Source: Xenopus tropicalis (taxonomy: Eukaryota; Chordata; Amphibia; Anura; Pipidae). Taken from it: a stretch of DNA of 64,000 bases. The DNA is taken from NCBI RefSeq assembly GCF_000004195.4, contig NC_030681.2, forward strand, positions 88,667,681-88,731,680, given 5' to 3'. Of this stretch, positions 22,561 through 34,165 are shown one piece after another. A model generated the notes under the pieces. The model ran no database searches. It saw nothing but the letters and a program-made list of their open reading frames with translations, and was not told the DNA's origin. How positions within the stretch are numbered: position 1 is the first letter of the stretch; every line of letters starts with the position of its first letter. A program made the position numbers and the translations under genes.

Positions 22561-24050
22561 GAAATTTGTCACCAATGGTTAAATCTGGACAACCATGAAA
22601 GACAATTCTCCCCATAATGCTTTCCCACTGGCAATAAAGAAAATCGCCAGTTATTTCTTTGAGTTTGTGTGCAGTGCTTTTTCTCCTATGAGGCAAGCTA
22701 ATAAACTGTCCTATGGTGGCAATTTAACTGGGGCAGCAAAACCCCTCTTTGGTAATTTTAAGAGCTAAATTTCCATTTTTTTTAAACTAGATATTTGGCT
22801 TTGTAGTGTAAGAGCGCAATTTTACTCACTACACAAGCGAATTTGGCTCCAGATGTACCTGTGTTTATGTGGATAAATAACACTGGACATATCAGCTAAG
22901 GAGAAATGCAGCAACAACAACCTTATTTGTCCACTTAATTTTTTCTTATTTTTTTTTAAGAATGCTATATATTGCAGTAAAATAATAAGTCAGACATTAC
23001 AGAAATGTGAAAACTAATGACATATATAAATTTAGAATAAAAACTGGAGCAGGCTGCATGGAAGACAGAGCATGCTTCAGGGTTGCCCTAGTATTGTACA
23101 GTTAATCATACAGAGCATTTTCTGCAAGAAGTGACAGCCTTACCTGCTTTTAACCATGCTGTCCAAACTCCATTCAAAATCATGTGTCCTTAGCTGCACT
23201 TATCAATCTTTTATTTATGTTTGCACTCTCTACTTTGTGCATAAAATAAATGATTCCGTAGTCGCTCCTTCTTAAATACAGAAATAACACACAAGTTATA
23301 CAACTTTGTTTACAGCACATAGATATCTATTATATTACATGGTTTCATTTTATCTAAAGGTTTTTTTCCCAGGTGTTGCATAGCAGTTTGTTGAGGATAT
23401 ACAGCTTACACTTTCCCCAGAAGCTGTAATACTTCTATAATGAATATATAATGAAATGACTTCTATAAAGAGGGGAACAGAAGCCTAGACATTTGGGTTA
23501 AAGTGGATATGATTTACTTACATTTTGCTATACCATTTTTATACAGTACCACACAGAAGGTTACAGATTAAATTAAAGAATATAGGCCTTGCACACAATA
23601 TCTGTACTATTGATACAGAACTGGCCTGACTTGAGGGACAGAATTTTGCCACCTTGGTAAGGCCTTACCTTGAGAATGCAGTGTGGGTTTGGGCTCCATT
23701 ACTTAAGAAGAAGGATATTAATTAGCTGAAAATAATTTGGAGATGTGTAACTAAAGTGATAAAAGAAATGGAATAATTAAACTGTAAGAAAATGTTGGGT
23801 TTTATTTCTCTAAAGAAAAAGTTATTGCAAGAGGACAGAATTATTCTTGAAAAGAGTCAATACATGCCTGCCTAACTACATCTAGTTCTGTCCTTATCAG
23901 TTCATTCCCTGCAGACTCCCTGTGGGAATCTATGGATTCTCGTGAGATAAGACCTGGCAGCACCTGAGTAGTAACTTTTGGTTTTGGGTTTGCCATATGT
24001 GATGTGTATTTATACTGTTATAGACTATCATGAAGTCACTCAGCTCACAT
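22561..24050. other. Mostly unannotated DNA with one old CR1 trace
   Basis: No gene is recognised. The part 23640-23880 holds a diverged CR1 coding trace (listed separately). The remainder is AT-rich and appears single-copy within this window. Confidence 0.4.
23640..23880 (+). pseudogene. Old CR1 RT fragment
   Basis: GGTAAGGCCTTACCTTGAGAATGC and TTTGGGCTCCATTACTTAAG correspond to the RPHLEYAVQFWAPVLK block of the CR1 protein at 13-14.8 kb, followed by a degraded RATKLVKGM segment. Many indels and substitutions mark it as ancient. Confidence 0.6.
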
Positions 24051-25987
24051 ATAGAGCCAAAATCCAGGAGTGAAGAGCTCAAACCCCCAAATAGATACCT
24101 TTAGTGGTAGCAGGTGCTATGCTAGGAGACCTACACCTGCCAGAAGGGTTAAAAACATGCATAAAGGAAGTACCAGCTGTACACTGAAATTCTGAAGTAG
24201 TGCAAACTTTATTTATCCCCAAAACATACAGAAAAAAGTCCTCGATATATGGTCCTGGTAGTGTGAAATATTGTCCATTTTTGTTTAGAGGCCACCAGTG
24301 TTTCAGGGGCTGCTGCCTCAGGTGGCCCCTGCATTTACCTCTTAAGCTTCAGAGCAGGTCCTGGGGGTGCATTGCTAATGCAGACTGGGGGGGTGGGGAG
24401 CATTGCTAGTGCAAACAGTGGCTTTTAGCCCCCTCTGATAATTGGCTGCTCACTGCTGCATTAGGCAAGGTTCTCACCTTGCCTCATGGCAGAAGCAGCC
24501 TTGTTTGGGGCTAAATTAATTGAAATTTAAAATTTTCGGTGTGCTGTTAGTACATAAGAGTCAAAGATCTTATACAACCAAATTCAGGTAGTTTTGAACC
24601 AATCTGGGCTAAAGTGAGTATTTAAGAGAATTTTATCTAGTGTTTTGTGTTAGAAGCAGCAGTTCAGTCTGCAGTGTAAATTCTACCCCTTACTATGCAA
24701 TACCATCTGAACCCACCACATCATGGGTGCATCGCCTCCACCCTTTTCTTTCTAAGTTGTGCACAGGGCAAACCTTGCCACTTCCATGATCAACTATGAA
24801 TAAAGCTGAGCTTAACTTTGTTTCCTCGCCTGTTTCCTTGACTGTTTTGCTTCAATTTAAAACTTAAGTGAGTCACAGTTGTCTTTAATGAAAATATATG
24901 ATTTTAATAAGCTGGTTTACGTTTATAGTCAGCTTCTCAATGTTATCTGAAGTACTGCACAGTACCTGTAAATAATTAGGACAGATAATGAAGCCCCTGT
25001 GACAGATGGGTGTTAAAAGCTAAAGGGTTAATACAAGGGGACACAGCAGTACTAAATAAAATATGAGTGGCCAGAGGCTTTTTGGCAGATGCTATGAAGC
25101 CTGTTCCTGCAGAATACCATTGTTCAAAGGACCTTATAAAGGCACTGAGTAGCTTTCATACGCAATGAATTATCTTACCATAGACAATAGCTTTGTTTAA
25201 AATGATTACTCTCTAGCATGTCTGTTATAATGAGTTTAACTACAAGATAAATATTTATTTTATCCTTTGAAGGCTTTATTATGAAAAGAAAAGTGCGTGT
25301 GTGCTTGTAAACTAAACAACAAAATGATTGTTTTCATTTTGTACTGCTACCCAGGTTTTCCAGCAATGGTGTCTTGGAGTGATCAAAAAATGTAGAGAGG
25401 TGCTGGTACTTTTGTCATTAAATGAATACTGTATACTGTTACGGGAAAACGTGTTTTTTTTTTTAAAGCATCAGTTAATAATGTTGCTCGAGCAGAATTC
25501 ATTCTGCAAACAAATCTGTTTTTAAAAGAGCAAATGGATTATTTTACATTTAATTATGAATTTTGACATGAGGCTAGCCATTTCCTAGTTTTCCCGGGTG
25601 CCCACAATCATGTGACTTGTGCTCTGATAAACTTCAGTCACTCTTTACTGCTGTGCTAAAAGTTGGAGTGATATCACCACCCTCCCTTCCCCCCCAGCAG
25701 CCTGACACCTCTGCCAAATTATTCATTGTCTGAATTAATACTGCCTCCTTGGGCTACTGTCCTAAATTTTAGCAAGTGGGTAAACAGCCAAAACTGCCTA
25801 TACTGCCTCCCAATAATTTAGATTGGCTTCAGGCATTTCCCTGACAGCTAAAAACTGTCCCTGTGCCTTTAGCTTCAATTAGATTGTACAGTAAAGCATA
25901 TATAGATATATACTCACAGTATGCACTTATAAATAATGGTACTGACTTGTATGAACAATAACTCCAGATTCTAAATACATTATACAG
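24051..25987. other. Unannotated DNA with a possible repeat
   Basis: A segment from about 24293 to 24513 has inverted similarity between GGGGCTGCTGCCTCAGG and CCTCATGGCAGAAGCAGCC, suggesting a small repeat. No exon or RNA gene is recognised elsewhere in the stretch. Confidence 0.35.
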
Positions 25988-25990
25988 CAA

Positions 25991-26114
25991 GAGACAGAAG
26001 AAGTGGCACCCAAAACACATTTAATACAATGAGGGGCAGAAGTAGTGGCACCCTAAATAAATTAAATATAGTGAGGGGCAGAAATAGTGGCACCCAAAAT
26101 TCATTAAATACAGT
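25991..26114. repeat. 40-42-bp tandem repeat, 3 copies
   Basis: The units begin GAGACAGAAGAAGTGGCACC, GAGGGGCAGAAGTAGTGGCA and GAGGGGCAGAAATAGTGGCA at 25991, 26031 and 26073. A partial fourth copy follows. Confidence 0.8.
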
Positions 26115-26279
26115 AAGAGACAGACACCAAGACTCACTTGACCTTTGTAGAACTCAGAACGACTTAAAAAACATTTGTATTAGTAAATGTGCTTAGGGTG
26201 CTCACATGCATGTAGTAGTAGACATGAGAATAGCACCTAAGCAGGAGATACCCTGTATGACATGAGTCATATTGAAAGT

Positions 26280-26470
26280 ACATTGAGTAGGGGAAACAGT
26301 TGGTTATCTGAAAGCAGTTCTATAGTGCAGCCCTGGCTCCTTCTGAAAGCTCAGACTCAGGCACAATGCACTGAGATGGCTGCCTACACACCAATATTAC
26401 ATCTAAAACAATACATTTGTAGGTTCAAGAATAACGTTTTAAATGGTAGAGTGAATTATTTGCTATTATT
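26280..26470 (+). repeat. Dispersed repeat shared with 14.85-15.26 kb
   Basis: GGGGAAACAGTTGGTTATCTG, TGGCTGCCTACACACCAATA and TAGAGTGAATTATTTGCTAT match the copy at 14853-15260 without the MITE that splits that one. It is a non-coding repeat. Confidence 0.65.
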
Positions 26471-26696
26471 ATTTTACAAAAAGGAGGTGTTAGGAGGTGT
26501 TAGTTCCACATATCAACCAAAATATGTAAGCTCACATGCCACATTAAGGCCTCTCATTGTATGTGAGTCCTACACTGCCTACAGTGTACTAAATATTAAG
26601 TTGCATTAAAAAACATTTAAACCCCCAGTAACAATGTGCATTATAAGTAACTGAGTGGTGGATCTATGTTCCCTTACCCCCTTTGTACTCAGGAGT

Positions 26697-26882
26697 AATG
26701 ATAAGCGAATCTGTCCCATTTCCCATTTCGCTTTGCCGAAAAAATAGCAAAATTCACGAAATGGAGAAATGTTTTTTTTTTGCCGTCCCCACGCCCATTT
26801 TGATGCGACTGTGTCTATTTTAATGCGATCATGGGTGATTTGACGCGACCACAACTTTTTTTGACGCGCCCAATTGTATGGT
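26697..26882. mobile_element. MITE fragment (AGTGATGAGCGAA family)
   Basis: The start AATGATAAGCGAATCTGTCC and repeated GATGCGA/GACGCG motifs match a common Xenopus MITE, also seen nested at 19914-20251. The far end is missing where an LTR-like block begins. Confidence 0.5.
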
Positions 26883-27445
26883 TGTACAGTCAAAAGTGTA
26901 GGAACGCCATTTCTTGAAGAAGAAGACATGATGCTCAGTGATGTGATGAACCAGGCATGCTTTATTAAACAGCTTCTTGCAGAGGGGCAGGTAACAGACC
27001 TGGGCACTGGTTGCTGACTCAAGGTTGATAGCTGCACAAAACACAATACTGAAAATTCTCTCTCTCTTCTCCTTACACTCACACGGATTTTCTCAGTGAA
27101 GCCTCCAGAAACCCTGTCTACTTACAGCTTCACCTATAGGTACTACCATAACCAACACCTAAATAATTAAAATCCCTAACTGGCGTACAGTCCCCTCAGG
27201 GGCTAAAACACTTAATTCTCACTCCTCGTTGGGACAACAGGCTGTCCTCACTAGCCTAACTACCTTTTACTCCTAGAGGGAACTCATATTCCAATACTAA
27301 CTGTTTGCTAGCCCTGAAGGTAACAGTCTCCCCAGTAGGTCTGGTTACATCTGTCTTGATCCTGCCTAAAGGTGTTTCTAGGCCAGAAGAGAAAGCACCT
27401 GCCTAAAGCACTCCCGTATACAGGCTACTGCAAAAGGGCTTGACA
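26883..27445 (-). mobile_element. Possible solo LTR
   Basis: Read on the minus strand the block starts TGTCAAGCCC and ends GACTGTACA, has an AATAAA signal near 26965, and a T/C-rich stretch after it, as expected for LTR U3-R-U5. No target duplication is visible, and the termini are only weakly inverted, so this is tentative. A 158-codon open frame on the minus strand at 26606-27082 crosses its end and is not credible as a gene. Confidence 0.35.
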
Positions 27446-28413
27446 TCAACTGCTGGCTGAATCTAAATATTGCTTAACTATTTACATATAAAATAAATTA
27501 TTTATTTTACCTCTTTACGTGGTCATACCAGAACAAATTTAAATAAATGTAATTTCAATTAATATTGCAGAAATAAAAGTGAGGCACCTGACCTACGAGG
27601 CATTCTATAATTGTGCTCTTTTTTTGTCATCAAATACTGTAGTTATTAGACAGTGGATAGGCTAACTTACTATTCAAGTGAGCTCTTATGTTTTATGGAC
27701 ACAGTTCACACCTTTTGTTAGATTTTGTAGGTTACCAAACTTAAGCCCCATTATTTATAATAAAATCAATACCACAGCTGGAAAGGGATTGATCAGAATA
27801 TCTGATAACAATACTTGGAAATGTCTTGAGATGGGCTGAGATTTAATATACAAAGGATGCAAGGAGTATATTTTAAACAAGTCTGCGCTTGCTGTCCAGG
27901 TGTGCAATTTTGTATTCCAATGTAAATATTAAATTAAATACGATCACATTGTATGTATAGAAGACTGGTGAGAGGAAAAAGAATCAAATTTTGGATTTAG
28001 AATAAAATAACTGCTGAAGATTGTATTTATCTCTTCGGTTGTCTTGCATGGGAGGGGGTGGGGGGGGGGGTTGGCAGAGACGCCAGACTTTTCATATGAT
28101 ACTGAATTATGTTGAAAAGTGCAAGAGAAACAATCTTCCATCAAGAGAAACACTGAAATACCACATTTTGTTAAACTTAGCAAGTAAAGACTACTTAAAT
28201 GCATACTTTCTGGTGTAAATAGAAGAATGTTTTAGAAAGTAAATGGGATAAACTTAGGGAATGTAATTAAACACAAGTTCAGGCCAGACTAAACATTAAC
28301 ATGTGAGGGAGCAGCTGTAAAAGTGAAACATATCCTGTACACTAAAATGCACATAGACATGAGAAAAGATAAGATACATATCTGTTATTCCCTTTGCCTT
28401 CCCCTTTCCTTGT
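27446..28413. other. Unannotated AT-rich DNA
   Basis: Nothing recognised apart from a G-run (about 28048-28072). Confidence 0.4.
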
Positions 28414-28421
28414 TACAGGGA

Positions 28422-28769
28422 CAGGCCCGGATTTGTGGCGAGGCCACAAAGGCCCGGGCCTAGGGCGGCACAAACATAGGGGTGGCATGCCGCCCCACCG
28501 CAGGCAAATTTTAAAATTTTGCTCCCATACAGAGCAATGGGGACCTGTCCCCACTGCTCCGTATGTGAGTATTATCTTTGGCGCTTGCGCATGCGCGCGG
28601 GGAGGGGTCGGGGCGCCACCAGATGAAATCCGGCGCTGCTTGTACTGTACCCATAGGAAAGTACAAGCTAAGGAGTATGGTGCATGGGCTCATGCGCATT
28701 GGGGGGGGGGCGGGCTGGGCCGATCAATGGGGGTGGCCTAGGGGCGCCCAGAAAACAAATCCGGCCCTG
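28422..28769. mobile_element. GC-rich hAT MITE with perfect 8-bp TSD
   Basis: TACAGGGA flanks both sides (28414-28421 and 28770-28777). The ends are CAGGCCCGGATTTGT and ACAAATCCGGCCCTG, inverted copies with one base difference. The interior is CpG- and G-rich, including the alternating GCGCATGCGCGCGG. Several open frames of 60-115 codons arise only from this composition. Relatives sit at 16936 and 19548. Confidence 0.85.
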
Positions 28770-28777
28770 TACAGGGA

Positions 28778-29450
28778 TCACTAGTCCACTGGGAGGGACA
28801 AGGGGCCTGCGAGGATGAGGGGCGATTTTACCAAGTTACACAGTTGATTATATTTGAATATTCAAAATAAAAGCGTGCTAAGTACCAGGGTTCAGTGCCT
28901 GAGTATAGGTTCCACTATAGGTGTTTCTAATTGATTTCTGGCTCCTGACCTTCGTAATTTGACTCCTGACTACGACTAAGACGACAGTCGCCTATCTGAT
29001 CTTTTGCCTGGAAAAGACCACAGACTCTCTTGATTACTGCAAACCGGCAAATTTCCTGTCTAGTCTGTGCACCAACTTCCTCCTTGGTCCCGACTTCAAC
29101 CTGTAAGCTGCCAGGCCCTGGCAAGATGGCAAAAACTCTTCCAGCCAACTGAAGGGTCATAAGGCTGATAGCCCTACTAAATAATGTGAACTCCCAAAAA
29201 GGCCATACTGCCTTATGCCCCATGTGCCATGGTTTTTTTAACAGTCATAGATTTGTAAGATGTAAGCATGCATTCATCATATTAAATAATATAAAATAAA
29301 ATAATATAAAAAAAAACAAAAGAAAAACACAATCAGTACTATATTCATGCAGAAAGCAAGTGATAAATTACAGTGAGGCACAGTGCAAGAGTGACAAACA
29401 TTGCCATTGCATTTTGCACTCTGCCCCAATGTTCATAAATAATGGACAGG
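28778..29450. other. Unannotated, possible old LTR-retroelement leader
   Basis: From about 28850 to 29225 the text CTCCTGACCTTCGTAATTTG and GACTCCTGACTACGACTAAG resembles leader/LTR sequence of frog gypsy elements, but no termini or TSD are found. Confidence 0.3.
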
Positions 29451-29452
29451 CT

Positions 29453-29870
29453 TTAAAGGAACAGTAACACCAAAAAATGTTTTTAAGTAATCATAATACA
29501 ATGCACTGTTGCCCTGCACTGGTAAAATTTGCACATTTGCTTTAGAAACACTTCTATAGTTTATATAAAAAGTTGCTGTGTAGCCATGGGGGCAGCCATT
29601 CAAGCTGGAAAAAGGAGAAAAGGCACAGGTTACATAGCAGATAACAGATAAAACACCATTGTATTGTACAGAACTTATCTGTTATCTGCTATGTTACCTG
29701 TGCCTTTTCTCTTTTAAATGGCTGCCCCCATGGCTACACAGCAGCTTCATTTACTAAACTATAGTAATGTTTCTAAAGCAAATACACCAGTTGTAACAAT
29801 GCAGGGCAACATACATTATACTGTAGTTCCTTTTATACACTTTGATTTTTTGGTGTTACTGTTCCTTTAA
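29453..29870. mobile_element. T2 (Kolobok) foldback MITE
   Basis: The element begins TTAAAGGAACAGTAACACC and ends GGTGTTACTGTTCCTTTAA, with TTAA at both ends. The arms stay complementary inward: TAGCCATGGGGGCAGCCATT pairs with AATGGCTGCCCCCATGGCTA, and TAGCAGATAACAGATAA pairs with TTATCTGTTATCTGCTA, around a short centre near 29665. It is a near full-length palindrome of 418 bp without coding potential. Confidence 0.85.
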
Positions 29871-30961
29871 TAGCATGGGTACTGTACACATAACCATGCT
29901 ATTAGTATAACAGTTCTACTAGAGATCTTTTACAGGTATGCTGATAACTGAGTGCACTATATATATTCTTTTAAGACCACAGGGTACAGCTCTCCAAACA
30001 ATCAGTAATGTTTTAAAGTTGGAACACAGTCCATTACATTTGTCACATATAGTGCTGGCTTTTCTAATTGCTTGTAAAGTTTAGTAGGATTAGAAGGCTC
30101 ATTGAACATCAAAACTATTAGTAAAATGAATGTTATGACAATTTGTTTCCAGACACCTTTTCTTTAGTACTTTAGTAGACTGAATAACTTACAATTTATT
30201 TGAGTATTAAGAAAAGGCATTGAAATCAAATGACCTTCCATAGTTCACATTTTTCGTAACAGAATATTAATGGTATAATTAATAAGATCTGAATTCAAAC
30301 TTTAGTGAGCAGGAATTTCGAAACAGATTAAGTAGTATTAAACACTATAATTTGTGTATGTAAACAAATTTATATTTAAAGCTGATTCATTCAAAATAGA
30401 TTCTACCCAAGGTAACAATCTTTTTGCATTGACATTAGAAGTCAATTCTTCTGGTCCAAAAAGTGGAAAAAGGAAAAAGAAGTAGGCAAGAGAAGAGATA
30501 AAAAGGGAAATGCAAAATGAGAGAAGACAAAAAGATGCAAACAAAGAAGAAGAGAAGAGAATGATGAAAGAACACAAGAATATGGAAGGTGATTGCACCC
30601 AAGAGAAGAATACAATGTTTGTATTTCTGCATGGAATAAAAGGTTATCAAATATCTAAAATTAAACCAAATAATTGCATTTAAATTTCAATAAAAATACA
30701 TAACATTTTTGCAAAGAGCAGCAATACAAATTATAGTTTCAAGTAGATAACAAGAAAAAAAGTACAGAACAAATGAAAACTTTGTTTACAGGTTTGAAAG
30801 CACTAAACCTGTATGCTCCATCACTGAGCATGGTTGTGCCAAAATATCCAGTTGGAAATGGTAGGGTTGTGTGGTAGGTGGATCCCCTTAATTTCCTTCA
30901 AATAGCTAAATTCATCTAAGTTGGAGAAAGGCGTGGTACCTCTGTATGGTATGGTTAGAAA
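29871..30961. other. Unannotated AT-rich DNA
   Basis: No gene or repeat is recognised. An A/G-rich stretch at about 30460-30560 creates spurious minus-strand frames. Confidence 0.4.
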
Positions 30962-31209
30962 TAAGGATGCACCCAATCCACTTTTTTGTATTCGGCCGAA
31001 TACCGAACCGAATCTGAATCCTTATTATCATATTCTAATTATGTTTTGGAAGGGTTAAATATTGGAAAATTTTAGAAAAATGTTCAACTTCTGTGTTTAC
31101 GTGAAAAAAAGTCACATGATTTTTAGGATTCGGATTGGTTTCGGCCAGGACCATGGATTTGGCCGAATCCTGCCAAAATAGGCAGAATCCTGGATTCAGT
31201 GCATCCCTA
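30962..31209. mobile_element. hAT-like MITE (TAGGGATGCACCGAATCC family), copy 1
   Basis: The ends are TAAGGATGCACCCAATCC and GGATTCAGTGCATCCCTA. The flanking 8-mers GTTAGAAA and ATTATAAA match at 6 of 8 positions, consistent with an aged 8-bp hAT duplication. Interior TTCGGCCGAATACCGAACCG and CACATGATTTTTAGGATTCGG recur in copy 2 at 33879. Confidence 0.65.
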
Positions 31210-31372
31210 ATTATAAACTAAGAAACTTACATAACTTCATCAGCCTAGCTCTGCCTAAAAATATATCCCCAAATCTTAATATATTTGGAAGTAAACTTCT
31301 GCTGGCTATGTTTAAAAAGTAAATATTTTTATTTTATAGGATTTACTTATCTGGAATTGTACCTCCTTATTT

Positions 31373-31827
31373 CAGTATCTAGTAGAATTAAGTCTAAAAC
31401 AACTGGACTTTTCTGAGTTTTTCTTGAAAACGTTTCACCACTCATCCGAGTGGCTTCTTCAGTTCAAATGACTGGTAGGGAATTCCCCGGTATTTAAACT
31501 CTTGATGGTAGTAGAGTCACAGACATCCAATCACAATGGTTCCATTGAACTTGTTCAGTTAGGTGTTAGCTGAAACTGACAGGTTTCACCTTGTTACCAG
31601 GTGTTACCTTCTTACACCTGTCAGTTTCAGCTAACACCTAACTGAACAAGTTCAATGGAACCATTGTGATTGGATGTCTGTGACTCTACTACCATCAAGA
31701 GTTTAAATACCGGGGAATTCCCTACCAGTCATTTGAACTGAAGAAGCCACTCGGATGAGTGGTGAAACGTTTTCAAGAAAAACTCAGAAAAGTCCAGTTG
31801 TTTTAGACTTAATTCTACTAGATACTG
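31373..31827. repeat. 455-bp near-perfect foldback element
   Basis: The left arm runs from CAGTATCTAGTAGAATTAAG to GCTGAAACTGACAGGT (about 31373-31584). The right arm (about 31616-31827) is its reverse complement, ending CTTAATTCTACTAGATACTG. The loop is about 31 bp. I spot few mismatches over ~210 bp arms. A 14-bp direct repeat, CTCCTTATTTCAGT, lies at 31363-31376 and again at 31868-31881. The arm contains a motif (CACTCGGATGAGTGGTGAAA) that I have the impression is dispersed in fish and frog genomes, possibly from a Penelope-like element, but that is recollection only. It has no open frame of note. Confidence 0.85.
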
Positions 31828-31881
31828 TATATCATGATCTGGATGAATGAGAATCTTCATAGACATACTCCTTATTTCAGT

Positions 31882-32710
31882 TTCTATAAAATCGTTCTTA
31901 TCCTGTTTACTTACTAGTAGTGGCAAATAGTCTGGCATAGTATCAGCTGAGATTATCTTGTTTCTACACTATTTCTAAATTATATGCAAGCTATAGCTAA
32001 AATGTAAAGAAATTAGGTCTGATTTATAAGCAAAAGTTCAATTCACTATGGTTTTTCTACCACAATGCAGTGGTTTTCCCACAATACCAGGGTCATTGCA
32101 GCTGAGACCAATGTTCCATTGTGGCTGTATATAAAAACACTATTATCTTTCTATTATCATTCCTAAACTATATCCCCTGTCTAAACAATTATCAATCTTT
32201 TTACTCTTTGGCAGAAATTTGCAAAAGTGTTGCTCCAAATACTAAAGCAGTTACAAATCTGACAAAAAAAATGACTGCTTCTATGTGGATTTGTTGTAAT
32301 TCTGCCAAATTTTCAAAGTGTTGTATAAATGGTCATTATTGCACCAATGTATGTGCCAAAGAAAAATCTCTATAATGACATAAGCCAATGTTTTTGATGG
32401 CTACTACAAGATTTTGAAGCTACAAAATTTTCCAAAAATGTCATAGCTACGACACAAAGATATTCCTGGCCCCTTTTAACAATATTGTTTTTATAATTGT
32501 CGTTGAAGACAGAAAAAATAACCTTTCTAACACTCTCACTACAATTAAATGCCTTTCCAATGGACAGCCTTTATGTGGAAAGTCTACTCCAGTATGTGAG
32601 CGGGATCAGTAGAATGGAGCATTTGCCCTGACTGTTCCTTCCAAAACACTCCAGGTTCTAAGACCTGACAACAAATCTCCTTGCACAAAGAAAACATTCT
32701 CTTTTAAGTA
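31882..32710. other. Unannotated AT-rich DNA
   Basis: No gene or repeat is recognised. Confidence 0.4.
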
Positions 32711-32711
32711 A

Positions 32712-32798
32712 GGGGCCTATTCATTATGCTGTGTACAAAGGGCAGCATAATTCGCCACACATTGCTAATTTCGTTTTAGACAGCATAATAAATAGGCC
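32712..32798. mobile_element. Tiny MITE, ~87 bp
   Basis: GGGGCCTATTCATTATGCTG is inverted as CAGCATAATAAATAGGCC, leaving about 45 bp between arms. The small size and G-rich ends resemble the Harbinger-like MITEs in this window. Confidence 0.65.
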
Positions 32799-33870
32799 TT
32801 TGTCTGTATTCTCCTACTGCAGAGAAACTATAGATATTCTTTTGGTCACTCTCTTACAATATACAATACACACACACATTTATATAGAGAAAGTTAAATA
32901 TACACTTATGTTTCCATAAGGATGAAATACTGATACTTAAATGAATGTTTTTTTCTCTTTATAACGAAAACGCATTTTACCCTGTATTTTAGCTGGAACA
33001 GATTTGTCTGGGGTGTACAAAGTCCTATTAACTGCAATTCTAAAATTATTTATTCAGTGTCTTTTCTGACTGATGTATCTTCCACCTTTGACATAGATCA
33101 ATCTTTTATTGAAAAAATGCAGGGTCCTGCGATGTGGCTAGACAAATTAATTAGCTCACATAGCCAACAATATCATTTGCATAGAGATGTTATCCAAATA
33201 ATGTACCAATTACTATGATATCGGTTCTTCATACCTATTGTGTCACCACTCATCTTGGTGCTAAGCCTTCAAGTCATTGTCTTAAATTAAACCTCTCTAA
33301 AACAAAGAGCTTTACCTTTCTCATGTTTCCCTTACTGAAAGCCAGTTTTCTTCAAATTGTCTCCTTTTCCCCAAGTAACTTAATAACTGTTGCTTTCAAC
33401 ACCTTTGCAAAGGCTGTTCTATTTTATCCCTTTTCTGAAATGAAAAAAGGAAAAGACCCACCACAAATGACTCTCAAGTTTCTTCTGAAAATAGAGTAAT
33501 GAAAGGTTTGCATGTATATTTAGTAACTGATCATAAACTTAAGTGAACACCTTAAAAACTACAGCATATTGAGAGCATGAAGAATAAGAAAAAAATAGGT
33601 ATACAAAGAAGTGTACTGTGTGTTTATGATGCTCCTATTATGAGTTTAGCCAGGCCTTTACATAATCAATGATGGCAGTCTACCCCAGAGGTAACCAAAT
33701 ATTGCAACTGAAAGAAGACTATAGAGAGTGTAGCATCTCATACTGGAATCTGTAGCACCCAGAGGTCAGATTACTTTAGGTAGGTCATGTGGAACTGAAA
33801 AGGAAACTGCTCTACTATGCTTCTGACCAAGTTAGAAGCAAAGCATTGCATAACAAATAAATTAACTACT
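32799..33870. other. Unannotated AT-rich DNA
   Basis: No gene or repeat is recognised. The longest open frame (33215-33499) has no recognisable features. Confidence 0.4.
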
Positions 33871-33878
33871 ATAACTAT

Positions 33879-34165
33879 TAGGGATGCCCTGAATCCAGGA
33901 TTCTTTTCGTGAATCAGCAATGATTCTGCCTTTTTCAGCAGGATTCAGAATCTTCTGAATCCGAGTCCTTAAAATCATGTGACTTTTTGTCACAGAAACA
34001 CGTAAGTTGAAATTTTTTCATGGTGCACAGTTCTCTTTAACCCTTTCTTATCCTAATTTGCATATGGAAATTAGGATTCAGATTCAGTCCGGTATTAGGC
34101 CTAATCTTTCGCAAAGGATTCGGGGTTTGGCCAGATCCTAAAATAGTGGATTCGGTGCAACCCTA
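33879..34165. mobile_element. hAT-like MITE (TAGGGATGCACCGAATCC family), copy 2
   Basis: The ends are TAGGGATGCCCTGAATCC and GGATTCGGTGCAACCCTA. The flanking 8-mers ATAACTAT and ATACCTAC agree at 6 of 8 positions. The interior AAATCATGTGACTTTTTGTC aligns with copy 1. Confidence 0.7.

Noticed and set aside
26606..27082. 158-codon open frame, minus strand
   Set aside because: It crosses the junction of a MITE fragment and an LTR-like block and has no recognisable domain.
28394..28784. Several open frames and a CpG-rich patch suggesting a promoter/first exon
   Set aside because: The patch coincides exactly with a hAT MITE bounded by 8-bp TSDs, so composition comes from the transposon.
31730..31775. 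Hammerhead-ribozyme-like core (CGGATGAG...TGAAAC) in the foldback arms
   Set aside because: The essential CUGANGA core has G in place of U4, and stem II is almost absent, so a working hammerhead is not supported.
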